Assembly: GCA_003586115.2 (NCBI GenBank)
Contig: QVOM02000053.1
Coordinates: 6,119,316 to 6,183,315, forward strand
Length of the DNA stretch: 64,000 bases
From: Salvator merianae
Lineage: Eukaryota > Chordata > Lepidosauria > Squamata > Teiidae
Direction: 5' to 3'
Positions 44,251 to 56,015 of the stretch are shown one piece after another. The translations under genes and the position numbers were made by a program. Below the pieces are notes generated by a model. It saw only the letters and a program-made list of their open reading frames with translations. It did not search any database and was not told the DNA's origin. Each line of letters opens with the position of its first letter. Position 1 is the stretch's first letter.

Positions 44251-44639
44251 AATTGAGGAATTTCCTTATCTCTCCATCTTCCACCTCCCCAGACACTCCT
44301 AGATATGGAAACATATTAATGGATATATTAAAGATACATAAAGATCTTTGTCTGATTGTTTCATTGCTCCATTACTATTAATTAATACAATCATATTCAA
44401 TTCATCATTTCCTTGTTTAGTTTATCATACACAGGTTTGATCATGACATCGTAGAAAGGATGCAGTGGAGCTATAAAACTAAAATGATCAAGCAATGATC
44501 AAGAGCTTCTCTATGAACATAGTTTTTAAAACAAAATTTTAGATTTGGGCAAATAAATTTTAGTTTTAATTTATGGAATTTACAATACTACCGTGAAATA
44601 TCTTCTTGGTCACCAGCTTAGACTATTTCAACAAAAGGT

Positions 44640-44830
44640 TGAACAAAGGTAATGGAAGGCAAGACTATCAACTACTATCAGAATAGAAGGCTATATGTCT
44701 CTAAAGGTCAGTTGCTGACAAACCGTGGAAAAAGCAAGTTCTGTGCTCATTTCTTGCTCAAGGGCTTTCATGTACAATTGGTTGCTCCTTATGAGAACAA
44801 TCTGCTGGACTACGGACGTTTTCACAGGTT
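44640..44830 (+). repeat. AAGAACATAAGA-type reptile repeat, copy in plus orientation
   Basis: GGCAAGACTATCAACTACTA, then TTCTTGCTCAAGGGCTTTCA, CAATTGGTTGCTCCTTATGA and GAACAATCTGCTGGACTACG match, in order, the complement of the family (TCTGGTTGGCCACTGTGAGA, ACAGGATGCTGGACTAGATG). The last ~30 bases (TTGGCCTGATCCAGCAGG, TTCTTATGTTCTT) are lost. It is therefore the opposite strand of the copies at 36.5, 52.9 and 61.6 kb. Confidence 0.65.
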
Positions 44831-45079
44831 GTTAAAAGGTTTATCTCTGGTCACCCAAAGGTTGGGGAAAGCAAACAAGCATAATCCAGACAGTTTTTGC
44901 AGTTGCCAGTAGCCTGGACCAGGAAGTAGTCAATGGGTCTTCCTTCTGCATGTGGTATGGTTTAAGGGAACCCCCTCCTTCTTCTAGTGTGCTCCTTCTG
45001 CACAGAACAAGCATAAAGTGGACCAAGATAATTTGCATAATTTGAGTTCTTATAGTCTGCACTGACACTTGAAAGTGAG

Positions 45080-45556
45080 CTGAAAGCTGTGTGGACTGGA
45101 GCACCTATTTCCAGCTAGAGCTGGTTCTCTGGACAGAGAATGTCTGTCCATAGTGCTCCACACTTTGGTAACTTCCAGACACGACTATTGTAATGTACTC
45201 TACATGGGGCTGTCCTTGAAGTCATTTAAGAAGATACAGATGATGCAGAATGCTGTAGCTAGACTGCTGACACTGTTGGATGGATGTACATCATGTCAGT
45301 CCTACAAGAACTACACTAACTGGCTATTTGGACTAAGGCCAATTCACTGTATTAGCATTAAGTTCAAGTACCTAAATGGCTTGTGCCCCAAATATCAAAA
45401 GCAATGCTTCCTCCCATATAGACCTGCTTGTTCCCTAAGATCTGCCAGTGAAGCATTGTTGCTGGTGCCACCCCTTCAGCAGAGATGTGGGAGGACCTTC
45501 TCAGTGATAGCCCTCAGTGATGTACGGACCAAAGTTTGAGGGAATCCCCTCTCTGG
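45080..45556 (+). mobile_element. L2 LINE ORF2 C-terminal fragment (frame partly open)
   Basis: The frame 45153-45539 (128 codons) reads TLVTSRHDYCNVLYMGLSLK then KKIQMMQNAVARLLT, a broken stretch, then GLRPIHCISIKFKYLNGLCP and PYRPACSLRSASEALLLVPP. This is the classic late RT/C-terminal part of L2 (LVTSRLDYCNALL.GL, L..VQNAAARL, P...RI.FK.L..LNGL.P.YL, LRSS). It includes ...CGRTFSVIA..., the usual 'GRRAFSVAAP.LWN' tail. Upstream 45080-45152 is in the same order but diverged. It is truncated 5' and damaged. The best preserved coding relic in the window. Confidence 0.9.
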
Positions 45557-45557
45557 A

Positions 45558-45643
45558 CCCTGCCATAATCTGTGCTCGTGTGTGGATGGCAAATTCCTAT
45601 TATGGGGCATAATCCAGAATAAAACCCAGTGCAGAAAGGGACC
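45558..45643. mobile_element. GGCC-type MITE, right half only
   Basis: CATAATCTGTGCTCGTGTGT, GGATGGCAAATTCCTATTAT, then AATCCAGAATAAAACCCAGT and GCAGAAAGGGACC align with the right half of the copy at 56016-56206. The left half is missing exactly at the end of the L2 fragment, so the copy is either an insertion into L2 with loss of one arm, or a junction. Confidence 0.7.
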
Positions 45644-48192
45644 AAGAGTGTAGTCACTACATTGATGAGCTACTCATTAGACCAGTATGGAGGAGTTTAT
45701 TGTCCAACCACTGCACTGATTTCTGCTAAGATTGCCAACGAGGGAGGCATTTCCTTGCCTAGCTCTTGCAATGTGCTCATCTTTCACTGACCATATCCTA
45801 GTAGTCATTTGTTTTCAAATACCAGCTTTGCAATATTAATTCTTAGCATCTGTTTTAAATCGAGGGAAAAAAATACTTTGATACTTTTTGTCACACTCAG
45901 GTGGAAAATCCAGAAACAGTTATTATGTGTTCTTTTTGATTTTCACCAGTTTCCACTTCATCCCAGCCACTATGACTGCTGATAAAAATTAGGAATAACT
46001 AGAACTCAGTAGAGAACCAATTGTTGCCTCCATTTTAAAGCCAACAGCCCTCTCAATAGCTGTGCTCACTGGAGTGGGGTGTTGTAGCATTAGTCCCACC
46101 TAAGTATTGGATTTAGTGCTAGCGTTTAGCAGCCTGCAGTTTTACCTCCAATTAAAATAGTTGCAGCAATATAAACGAAGCACACGGAGATGGCTCATTA
46201 GGTCCACTAACTATTTAATGAGAAACACATTAATATAGGAAAGATCTCATTCTAACTGCTAACTGCATAATATGCAGAAAAGGGGGAGGAGACATTTTCA
46301 AATAGGAAATAAGAAATCTATCTGCTCTCTGCAAAGAGCTATCTGGGAAGTTCAAGTGGTTGCAACTGAGTCATAAAGCAAGGACGTAAGGAAACAGGTG
46401 ATGCTAAATGGTTTCTGTTACTCTCAGTGGACCCTAGTGACCATGTGTCACATGATTTGTCAGGGAGTAGAATGGTGTTACTGGAAGTACATCTCCAACA
46501 ACATGGATAACAGTGGAGGAGCTCTGGTTGTTCCTGTCACACTTCATGTTATAAGACATTTGCATGACAGATGATGCCACTTACCTTGTGATGCAAGATT
46601 TCCCCTCCTTTCTTTGTACTGATTTGAAACATTATGGAATGCAAACCCTCCAAATTGCAGTTCATCCTTTGGATTGTAAAATAACCTGATCTAGCAAAAC
46701 ACACATCTATATCCAAATGCATACAGTGACTTCAATTAAACTACACCGCTATTACATTATTAATATATTTAACTAAACCATTACATTACAAATGTAACAT
46801 TTTTAAATTGTGTACTAAAATACTACAAATTGTATAGGCACTGAACAGTCTCTTACTTATTCACTTAACTATTTGAAAAGTTAATTTATTGGAGTGACTT
46901 GAATCATGAATATGAATCATTACCATTTGACTGAGAAAATTAAATAATTTGGAGAGCAGGATTAATAAATCATTATAACAACTTAAATTTTAATTAACAT
47001 TATAAATGTAAATATTTTAGCAAATAATTGGAGCCTGATTAGTATGTTTCAAGATATGGCTGTTTCAATATCAATCAAAATTCTAAATTCTCCATACAGG
47101 CTTTATGTGTGAAGACTAAAATAGTAATTTTGTTTTACTGAATAAAAAGAAAGCAATTATTTCCCATATGTTAGTCGAGATGAGCAAAATCTAGCTAATA
47201 TTGGATATTATTATTATTTATTGCATTTATTGAGTTTATTCTCAACAATGGGACAAAACAGCTGCTTCTAAGCACAGCACAGTTCTTATCACTTCAATTG
47301 ATTGTCTATTATTAAACTTCAGCTTCCACTTCATTTTACAAAATGGAGTATTTTTAAAATATCAATATTTTATTCCACGCTCTGTACACAAGGTTATCAT
47401 TGCAGCTAGTGCCACCAGTTTTTCACAAATGAAGCTGTTTTTAATGGCAAAAAATATCAAAACTATTCCTGGGTGCAACCTCGGTGCCCAGAGGTCTAAC
47501 TACCATTGAGCAATCCTGTATTTTTGCTGGGTCCTGGAAGACAAAATGCCTCCCACTGGGAATGTTTGATTGGCTAAGTTTAGTCTTTTTCTTATTGCAT
47601 GCTATGCATGCTCTTGGTCTCAGTTTGCAAGGAGTAAGGGACCCTCTACGATGGTGAGGAGAAGGCATAGGGGGCACTAAGTATGAATGAAGTAAAAGAT
47701 AGAATTTGCTTGCCTACTTTATGCTCCTTTCTCCTTGTGCTTCCTTTTCCAGTTGCCTTTGCAATCAGAAAGGTTCAGACCTGTGTGGGATGTCACTACA
47801 AGGTGTTACTTTAACTGTTTTGTACCAGGAACATTAGCTTCCAGTTCACCCTGGCACTGGAAACAGCAGTTTTCACAAGCAGAGAGCAAGATGATCTACA
47901 GTTAACCTGCCACTCAAATGCTGCTTGATACTTTTCAATGAACTAGAGAATCCGACTTAAATGGGAATGTCTTGGTGGCCCAGGGCTGATTTCCCACATC
48001 CCATTTGAAGCCTATAACCCTACCTGACTGTTCAAGTTCTCCCCCTAACTCTCAACTGGCCTAACATGCAGATTCCATGCTGCCACCCACAAAAACTCGC
48101 ACTTACTCTCACTTGCTCTCACCCAAAAGCCTTGACTTAGCTAGAAACTAAAGGGAATTGGGCAAAATCTCACCACTGGCATCGTCTGGTTC
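45644..48192. other. AT-rich DNA, no gene seen
   Basis: Includes a very AT-rich run near 46740-47160 and a short tail-like TTATTATTATTTATTGCATT near 47208. No gene or clear repeat. Confidence 0.5.
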
Positions 48193-48535
48193 TTAGTGGT
48201 GAGGAAGGTGTTGGGGGTATTGTCCCTGTAAGCCAAGGGCTTCACTGCCATGGGGAAAGTCATTGGAGTCAGGGAGTCCACTGCTATAACCAGATGGAGG
48301 AAGGGGGGGGGAGATCCCATTTGTGCCAGTGAGAGCAGTGGTTCTGCAATCTCTGGAGGTTGTTGCTAGACATTTCAGGGATGCTTTTCCTGAAGCTGCC
48401 CCATAATTCCAATTCAAGCTCAAAGGGAGAAGTGGAGTAAGAGGAGGATGTCCCTGGCTGTGAAGCAAAACTGGGTTGGGATCCACTTTCTTTGCTGCCA
48501 AATGGCTTTCTTGACAGCACTATAGGAAATTCCAT
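48193..48535 (-). other. Unassigned GC-richer segment with two long frames on the complement
   Basis: Two overlapping frames (102 and 83 codons) on the complement give Ser/Pro-rich peptides (PSFASQPGTSSSYSTSPFEL and GYSSGLPDSNDFPHGSEALG). A G-run at about 48302 breaks one of them. The Ser/Pro-rich texture could be a retroelement gag/ORF1 or a decayed exon, but no domain is visible. I assign nothing. Confidence 0.35.
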
Positions 48536-49319
48536 TTCTTGGGACTCCAGGGCTTTCCAGTCGCCCTACTGTGCCTACACCTTGTGTTATAAGACATTGA
48601 AGCTAAGAAAAGGTTTTTCTACATGGTCTTGGTAGAAACCTACTGTGTGGGCAATGGATAAGCAACTTATTTTGGAATCAGTGGATTCTGCACTGTAGAA
48701 TGCGAGAAACAGTTTTCTTGATGTGAGAAGTAGGTATTCTATATGGGATTAATGTACTCAGTATTGCAGAATGTGAAATAATGGGGTTTGGATGTGATCA
48801 GTTGGCATTCCATAAGGCATCAGTGGGATGAACATTGAAGACTGTGGGACTCTTAAATTATAGGAGGATGCACTGTATTACCATTGAAAATACAGTGCAA
48901 GAGCAAGAATATAAATTGAGTCACCATTTCCAGGTACAGCACATGGGCACAATGTATAAAAACTTTCAGAATACATAACCATAATATTAAAAAAATATAT
49001 AATTAATTCTGAAGTATATATGGGATACTGAAATCTTATAATCTATTTAGTGGTATATTAGAATATTAAATCCAAGTACAATCAATAGAGAAAATTGAAC
49101 AATACGTCCACATAGGGTGAGAAATTCACGTTGTAAATGGCATTGCATTAGAAAGGCCATAGAAAAGTCTGAGAACACTAATGCAATGCCAGAGGGTTTA
49201 CCTTGCATCTGAAGGCAAAAGTAAAGTCATTTGATTTCTAATATGGAAAGAGGACCATAAGTCTACTAGATTATTTATGCATTTATTTGTGTTAAAACAT
49301 CAGTCCCAAGAGCATCGAG
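48536..49319. other. AT-rich unique DNA, nothing recognised
   Basis: No supported gene or repeat. Confidence 0.5.
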
Positions 49320-49545
49320 CTCCTTCATTTAGTGCTCGGTGAGATTGTTTGTGTGAGACCTTTCCATATATTTTAAATCACTTACTGCCTCTTTGGCAGT
49401 TTCTGTTAAATTCTATTAGATTCATTAGCATTTCTACAGAGCATTGCTGCGCGGAAAGAGCTGAAACAGCTGCCCTGTGTAATTTTGTTACCGCTTTAAT
49501 TCAGTCAGAGTTTAGTTTTAATGCTCCAGCTGTCAAAAAATAAAA
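49320..49545. promoter_or_regulatory. Possible conserved non-coding element
   Basis: Repeat-free and complex. It contains TGTAATTTTGTTACCGCTTT, TAATTCAGTCAG, TTAGTTTTAATGC and AGCTGTCA (49528-49535; complement TGACAGCT is a MEIS-type site), along with CAGCTG. One open frame (49349-49543) is present by chance or by constraint. Texture-based inference only. Confidence 0.3.
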
Positions 49546-50129
49546 GAAGGGACAACAGTCAACATATATTTTTTTTTAAAAAAAACTTTAAAAATTATTA
49601 TCCCCAATAAATGTGATGCATTGACAGAAAATGTGAAACACGAACAAGTGTTTACTATTGGATGAACATTCCTTATCTCTATTCAGAGGATAATTTGTTG
49701 TGACGTTAATAGGAGTGAATATACATAAGAAGCCTGACAAATTTTATTAGCTGTGCCTAAATTCTGAACTTCTTTTTCTGGAGCAGTTGCACAAGCAGAA
49801 AAAAAAAAAAACTCTGTCCGCCTCCCTCCTGATCAATTTGGCTGCCAGGAATTAAACTTCCTATCCTGCAAAACTGCCAACTTCCAGATGCCTGACAAAA
49901 TGGCACCAGACTTCTCAGCGGTGATACGCTGAAGCACCTGCTTGTGCTATCCACATACAAGAGTTTAGTCCAATGTGCCAACCTGAAATATTGTGTGAAC
50001 TGGGCTACAGCACCATTTCCATGTTATTACCCACTCCAATACCTTGTCCAATGCAGAAACACCATTCTACTATGAGACAAGCCTCCCAGTAAACCTGTCT
50101 GCAGTGTGGATGAGATATCCCAGTTCACT
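49546..50129. other. AT-rich DNA with A-runs, nothing recognised
   Basis: T/A runs lie near 49568-49586 and an A-run at 49798-49811. No gene. Confidence 0.5.
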
Positions 50130-50470
50130 GACCCAGTACAGAAATGGTATGATATGGGAAGAATCTTGGATGTCATCTGTTCTATCCTCTTTATTGGTTC
50201 AGGAATCTGCTAAACAATTCTTAAGAAGAGGTCCTTGTTTGAAAACCTCCAATGTGCAGGAATCTATTACTGTGGGTGGCAGACCACACAACAGACATTA
50301 TAGCCAGGAAATTATTCTTAATGTTTAGCCTGAATCTCTTCCAATTTCATCTTATTCATTTAGACCCACCCTGGAGGCTAATAGAGAACAAATCTTTCCC
50401 TCATTCATATGTCAGCCTTTTAGATATTTGAATACCATCTCTTCCCTCTTTTTACTGCGCAAGTTATAAA
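50130..50470 (-). mobile_element. CR1-like LINE C-terminal/3' region, decayed
   Basis: The plus strand shows, in order, GATGTCATCTGTTCTATCCT, GTTTGAAAACCTCCAATGTG, AATTATTCTTAATGTTTAGC, CTGAATCTCTTCCAATTTCA and TTTTAGATATTTGAATACCA. This is the reverse-complement order of the sauropsid CR1 3' portion (GGTCATCTAGTCCAACCCC, AACCTCCAATGA, GAAGTTTTTCCTAATGTTTA, GGTGGAATCTCTT, TCAAATATTTAAA). A 94-codon frame on the plus strand is antisense and not meaningful. Confidence 0.7.
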
Positions 50471-51882
50471 AAACCTAAATCATGGTACAGAATGCTCATG
50501 TTTACAACAGAAGTTGCCACACTGTAAGAGACCTTCTTACAATTTGTACAAGACATATATATTATATTATTGACAAATATATTATAAAACTGGTGGCATC
50601 AGGAAGTGTGATCCAGCAAAAGATCATCCATGGAAGTGATCTTAGCTAATTTAACATGCTCACTTGATTTTACCAAATTGCATATATTGCAGATATATTT
50701 TGAAAAGTATATGAAATAAATTTCTTCTCAGCTCTGTTTCTGACATTGATACAGACTGAACATCAAATCAATAAGTCTTCTAATGTTGTACATACTATCT
50801 GTAGAATTCTTCTCCAACTTCCTCTCCCTCCTCCTCCTCTTCCTTTTCTTCTTCCATGTTTTGCAATATGCAGTCTAGAAAGATAAAGGTCAAAGTCTTC
50901 ATTTTTAGAAAGGTCACACTAAACTGGACAGCTGAGTTTCATTTAATTAATTCCTTCAGCCTGTTCATAACACATTAAGTATGATTGTGGGGGTAAGAAA
51001 TGTAATCTTGCGTCTGTCTTATATTGACAACATACAAATACGTGAAACAGACTTACAATTTTGGCAATTTCTAGCCTTTTTCCCCTGGCTGAATCCACAA
51101 GGGGTAGGTTGCAGCTGGGCTAAAAGGTGGGAGAAAAGGGTGAGCTGCTACAAGAGTATGAACCACAATACGTAAATTCCTCATGCCCTGCTGGAACACT
51201 GCTGTGAGAGAACCCGCTTACAGTGGCAACATTTTCATTTGGGCTGTTTTCTAAATGACCAAAAATGGCCTAAGAAGTTAATCATTTTCTGACATTTGCC
51301 AAAGTGGCCCAACTGGAAATTGGGCTAGTAAGTTTCCTCCTCTCTTCTCCATGTATCCACATGGGAGGGGTAGGCAATGTAGCCAGTCCAATCAATTCTA
51401 GGAATCTTTGAATCCATAGTAAGGCAAGAACAATTCACTGGGCTTTTAGGACAGCTCTAGGGTCAGTAGAGGTAGGATTATGTGTGTGCCTAAGCCTATT
51501 ATTTAGAGGCCTAGAGACTGAGTCAACTGAGTGGGGCACATTTATGCTTCTGTATGGAAACAGTAATCAATGTATAGAAATAATTTGGATTTGTAAATAT
51601 GGATTAATTTCCATGTCTATCTGATCTTTATTGACTTCTGCCGGTCATGCTTCCTTTGTGTTATTTTATCTCATTCATCATTTTCTGCTGTTGATGATAT
51701 ATCCATTTCCCGCTTTGCTTTTCTATGTATCAAAGCAGTATGTGTATCTGTTAAGATTTTCCATATTTTAGAAATGAGACATTTCAGCACCTTTCTAGGC
51801 TTATCAATTATCTACTCCATAGCTGTGTTTGGCCTTCTCATTATTTGGGAAAACTCTTCTGAGTTTAATGTATCAACTGGAT
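50471..51882. other. AT-rich DNA, no gene seen
   Basis: Contains AT palindromic runs near 50555-50590. Nothing else supported up to the T-tract at 51883. Confidence 0.5.
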
Positions 51883-52560
51883 TTTTTTTTTTTTTTTTTT
51901 TCTATATCAGTTCAGTGTGTCTTGTTGTATAACTGGTCTAGTTTCTGCCCTTTTAATCTTTCTATATGTGTATGAGTTCAGCAGCATGAAGCGGATTCCA
52001 TGCTTGCTTCTTTATTATTAGTTGTAGGGGAGGATACAATTCCAAGTCCATTAATGGGGAGAGCATAGGCAGTAAATACAGTAAATCTTTCCATTTCTCC
52101 TCTGTCTTAGAAAACAATTTCATACTTTGATTTTTAAATCTTATTTCCTGCATTTTATCAAATCTGTACTGTCCCAGTAGACACCTATACCAATTATCAA
52201 ATGTCCATTTAGTACTTTCCCTCCATCCCAATACAATTGTTGATTGTGCTGCATACATCATTTATCAAATAAATACTGTTTTTCATCCTATATTCTCCCT
52301 CACAAAAAACAAACAAAATATTTGAGTGATAAATTTAAATTTATATTTAAAATATCATTAATTTTGTTCTTAATATCTCTCTAAAACAATTTTACAATAT
52401 CACATTTCCACCAACATTTAGCAATATCTTAATTGGATCAATCATACAACGTTGTGGCATAAAGCCTGTCTAGTCCAGGTGAATGAAATATTGTGAATGA
52501 AATATTGTGAATGAAATGAAATGTTTTAGCTGTTATGACCTAAGTTTTTGCCCACCTTGG
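51883..52560 (-). mobile_element. L1 ORF2 C-terminal end with A-tail
   Basis: On the complement the reading goes from KCWWKCDIVKLF (about 52400), the CxxC / H.WW.C...FW block of L1 ORF2, through INDILNINLNLSLKYF to AAQSTIVLGWRESTKWTFDN (52261-51962 frame). It ends in a short LLYLLP-type C-terminus, then 3' UTR and a 19-base A-tract (T-run at 51883-51901). Stops and frame changes are present. The RT and endonuclease are missing. The order and the tail make L1 firm. The upstream edge is less clear. Confidence 0.8.
52481..52520. repeat. 14-bp tandem repeat
   Basis: GAATGAAATATTGT occurs twice in a row (52481, 52495), followed by a third partial copy. Confidence 0.9.
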
Positions 52561-52867
52561 ATAGATTACTTCATTTGGACAGTTTGCCATCTATCCTGAT
52601 TCTACATCTTGGAGATAATGATTTGGTTCAGCAGACTGGGTTATTGCTGAATCCTATAGTTATTCAAGATTTGTAGATTGTCAGGAAGAAATACCATGGT
52701 TTTCGGCTGGTGTGGTCAGAAAAGGTCAAAGGGCAGCTATGGAAAGGAGCTGTTTATGGAAGCTCTATTGATCATGCCGAAACAGGAGTGAATAATAATA
52801 TCAAAAAAGAAAGAAAGAAAAAATATTACAGAAGAAGGGAGTATATACTGCTCACACAAAAATACAA

Positions 52868-52965
52868 TAAGAACATAAGAGGAGTCTGCTTGGTTGGGCC
52901 ACTGCCCATCTAGTCCAGCATCTTCTCTCACACAGTGGTCCACCAATTTGTATTGGAATGATAGT
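52868..52965 (-). repeat. AAGAACATAAGA-type reptile repeat, copy 3 (short)
   Basis: AAGAACATAAGAGGAGTCTG, then TGGGCCACTGCCCATCTAGT, CCAGCATC and CACACAGTGGTCCACCAATT are the family start in the same order as at 61641. Confidence 0.8.
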
Positions 52966-53358
52966 GTCCATCTTTCCATGGAAGGATTCAATATATTTTT
53001 GGAGGACTTAAAGCAGAATCATCTTCTCAACACTTTCCCCATTGCTGACCAGCCTAGAATGAATAATTTGTTGGGATGTGAAAGGGATCTTCATGTCTAG
53101 CCTCCAAGTGATGAAGACTTGTATCTGTGCCTCTCCATCTCACTGCTTCAGAAGTTACTCACTAATCACCTGCACTTTGGAGCTGAAGCTACAAAGTGAG
53201 GTGATGAGCTTGGAGAGTAAGAAGGGAGATAGCTTTTCAGTTCTACATCCCCTGTTTACAATGAATAGCAGTAAGAATGATTGTCTTGCCTATTATCATC
53301 CTCTTAAAGGGAAGGAAAGTGTAACCTTAACTCCATACTTGTGTCTTATTCAGGGTCC

Positions 53359-53360
<2 letters not shown>
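52966..53360. other. Unique DNA, nothing recognised
   Basis: Part of a 142-codon frame (53078-53506) that is prolonged by the TATC microsatellite; no domain is seen. Confidence 0.5.
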
Positions 53361-53411
<51 letters not shown>

Positions 53412-53423
53412 TTATCTATCTAT
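53361..53423. repeat. (TCTA)n microsatellite
   Basis: About fifteen units with one TTTA interruption. It gives the YLSIYLSI peptide repeat in the overlapping frame. Confidence 0.97.
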
Positions 53424-53689
53424 TCATTATAATGAACAAATCAGAACAGTTAATAAATCATTACAGTTTTGCAAACCATACTCACGTTATTAATTTATTT
53501 TTTTAAAAAATAAACCTACATAATTTAAACTATCAGAACATGGCAGCAAAATGTTAAGATATAAGATACTAGTATTGAACTCTGGCTGAGTAGGATTGAA
53601 GCATTATTAAATGTAAATAAATCATGGTTATGGATGGTTATGGATCCCTAATTGCCAGCAAAAATCATGAGATCATCATGTGTAATGTT

Positions 53690-53790
53690 ATTTTATTCAT
53701 TCATTCATTCATTTGGATTTTTAGCTTGCTATAGACCCGAAGGTGTCAGCAGTAAAAACAAAATATAGAATAAAAATAATAATAGTGCCA
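53690..53790 (-). mobile_element. LINE 3' tail with (TTCA)n end, fragment
   Basis: On the complement: CTGCTGACACCTTCGGGTCT, ATAGCAAGCTAAAAATCCAA and ATGAATGAATGAATGAATAA. This fits a squamate LINE tail with tandem terminal repeats. Confidence 0.5.
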
Positions 53791-55634
53791 AAAAGAAGGA
53801 AGTGGAAGTTGTTTCCTCATCCAAAGGCCAGAATAATGTTTCTCTGAATATATACAGTAAAGCTATACTCGTAGGAAATTATCTCTTTCTGTTTAACATG
53901 TAAGGTACTTTGTCTGTAGCAGTTATAAATGGCACTATTCCAGGGTAAGATAAACACAAAAGAAAAATTATTTAAGACACTCATTAGTGTCATGATTAAA
54001 CTGGTGAGTTCTGCCAATTGTGCATTTATCACACAGCCTGGATTGCTTGTGCCATAAATATGCATGGGAGATCTATCTCTCTGTGTATGCATATGTGTAG
54101 TAAACTTTCTTTTACAAAAGGATAAAAAAGGGTGTCAGTACAGTTTAATCTTCTGCCTGTCATATTGACCATGAGTTTGACTGGTTCTGTTCTTTAATGA
54201 GCCTGACTGAAATTAAACTTAGAAGAAAGATAACGGACATGCCTGTGTGGAATGTAAAAGAATGGCATCATATTTACTATCTCGCACACTCTTTTAATTT
54301 CTCCTTTTATTTTTGTCTCTGTTTGGTTGTCAATATATCCTCATCTGCCCTGATTGGTTGATTGAATTATAATTTAATGGATGACCTGTAATATAAGGCC
54401 AAAACCAGTTTTAGATATCAGAAAATATAGAATCTACCAGACTTGGTTCTAGTCTTGGTCTGACCAAGCCAATGTGGCACAGCTGGTTGGCAGTTGTGCA
54501 AAGTGGAAATCTAAGCTCACTCAGCATGGTTGGCATGACAATGGCACTATCTCAAATATGCAGAAAATTATGGATAAACAATATCTTGTGTTTAATTTTG
54601 TTGATGCTTGGAGCAGCCACACTAACCAGTGCCCATCAGATGGAAGAAGGGATTCAATTAGTCTTCTTTTCTTCAAGTGATTCTATACTTCTGCATGGAC
54701 AAGGAAGATGTCCACTCATTGGTGGAACACTTCAGCCCAAGAGCATTTGCACATTCTGAGGCTGACGAATGAACGTTCCTCACAGTAAAGTTTCCATCTG
54801 CAGTCACCATGAAGCAAACTGCCAGAAATATTCACAAAAGTCAGTCTGAAGGGTGAGAGCCAAAGCTCCGAGAACCCGACTGCAAGGGAACAGTATTTGT
54901 GTTTTTCATATTCTTAGAATGTTTTATTTCTATGTTAGGTGTTTCATCATTTTAAATATTAATTCTATTATACTGTTTTACAATTTTATAAGTGCTTATA
55001 TTACTTGTGATGTTTTTGTGTTTGCATACACTTTAAAATTCTGTAACTTGACCAAATATTCCAAAAAGGTAGCATATCAATACACTAACGAAATACAATT
55101 ACTTCTTACAGTCTCTTCTGAAAATCACAGAGGCTGTTGATTCCTCTGTTCTGTGCTCTGTGGGTATTCAACCTGAAGGATAGTCCCAAACTAAATATGC
55201 ACCAGCTAAGCCATTTGTGACCTTAGTTCCAAGTCAGCACATAGCAGATGAAAGTCATTAGTCTCATGATGTTCAGTGGCTTATGCAGGAAATTGGCAGT
55301 TTCAGGTGTAAACATCATAAAAAATGTAACAACACAGTTGGTGGCTGAGGATTAAACTGACATGGAAATTAAATTGCTATTTCTTTCTACAAGGTGTTCA
55401 TTCTAGAAGGTAATAATGCTGGCTCTTGGACATTGTGCTCTTGCTAAAAAAATCTATCTCTATTTATTTCACCTTAGGATATGTTACAGTAGGATCTGTA
55501 TATGTGTATATAAGAGAAAGAGTAAGGGTGTGATATTTGCTTCAATAAGAGTGCAATTCAATAACTATATCAAAACTATGATGCTCAGATGACATAAGAT
55601 TCTGCATCTTTACAGACTTCATGTGCTATAAGTG
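53791..55634. other. AT-rich DNA, no supported gene
   Basis: Two overlapping frames at 54472-54759 (95 and 68 codons) are less AT-rich and of unclear origin. The 54720-54760 part (AACACTTCAGCCCAAGAGCA) is faintly like a common sauropsid retroelement motif. Nothing firm. Confidence 0.4.
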
Positions 55635-55950
55635 TTTAATAGAAATGTGCGCTAACCTAATAACTGTATTTTGGTTCAAACAGAACCAAACCATGAACAG
55701 AATTGTTCAAACTCAGAGTTCAGAACAGGCTCGACTTTAGTTTGATTCGAACTTCAAATAGATCCAAACCCGTTTATTGAAAATAAAGCTTATAATGGCT
55801 TTAAAAAGTCATTTTAAAAGGCAAATATTGATGAGTACAAGCTAGTTGGAGTGGGACAAACAGTTCAGACAATACCCCTTGGTATGGTTTCATTTTGAAC
55901 CATCCCCTTGAATGGTGGTTGGTTGAAGTTTTGGTTTGAGCCAGCTGAAG
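55635..55950. repeat. GATGTGC-type repeat, GGTTCAAACC subfamily
   Basis: Starts AGAAATGTGCGCTAACC and is made of TTGGTTCAAACAGAACCAAA, TTGTTCAAACTC, GTTTGATTCGAACTTC, then TTTGGTTTGAGCC. These are inverted GGTT/AACC words as at 31.05 kb. Right boundary uncertain. Confidence 0.5.
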
Positions 55951-56015
55951 CACTCAGCGTGGTAAGTCAGCTGGTGAAAGAGACATTGTGTTGTGATGCA
56001 ACAACCTGACTATTA

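Noticed and set aside
50044..50328. 94-codon plus-strand frame
   Set aside because: Antisense to a CR1-like relic and without a domain.
53078..53506. 142-codon open frame
   Set aside because: Its second half is the YLSI repeat from the TATC microsatellite; no domain in the rest.
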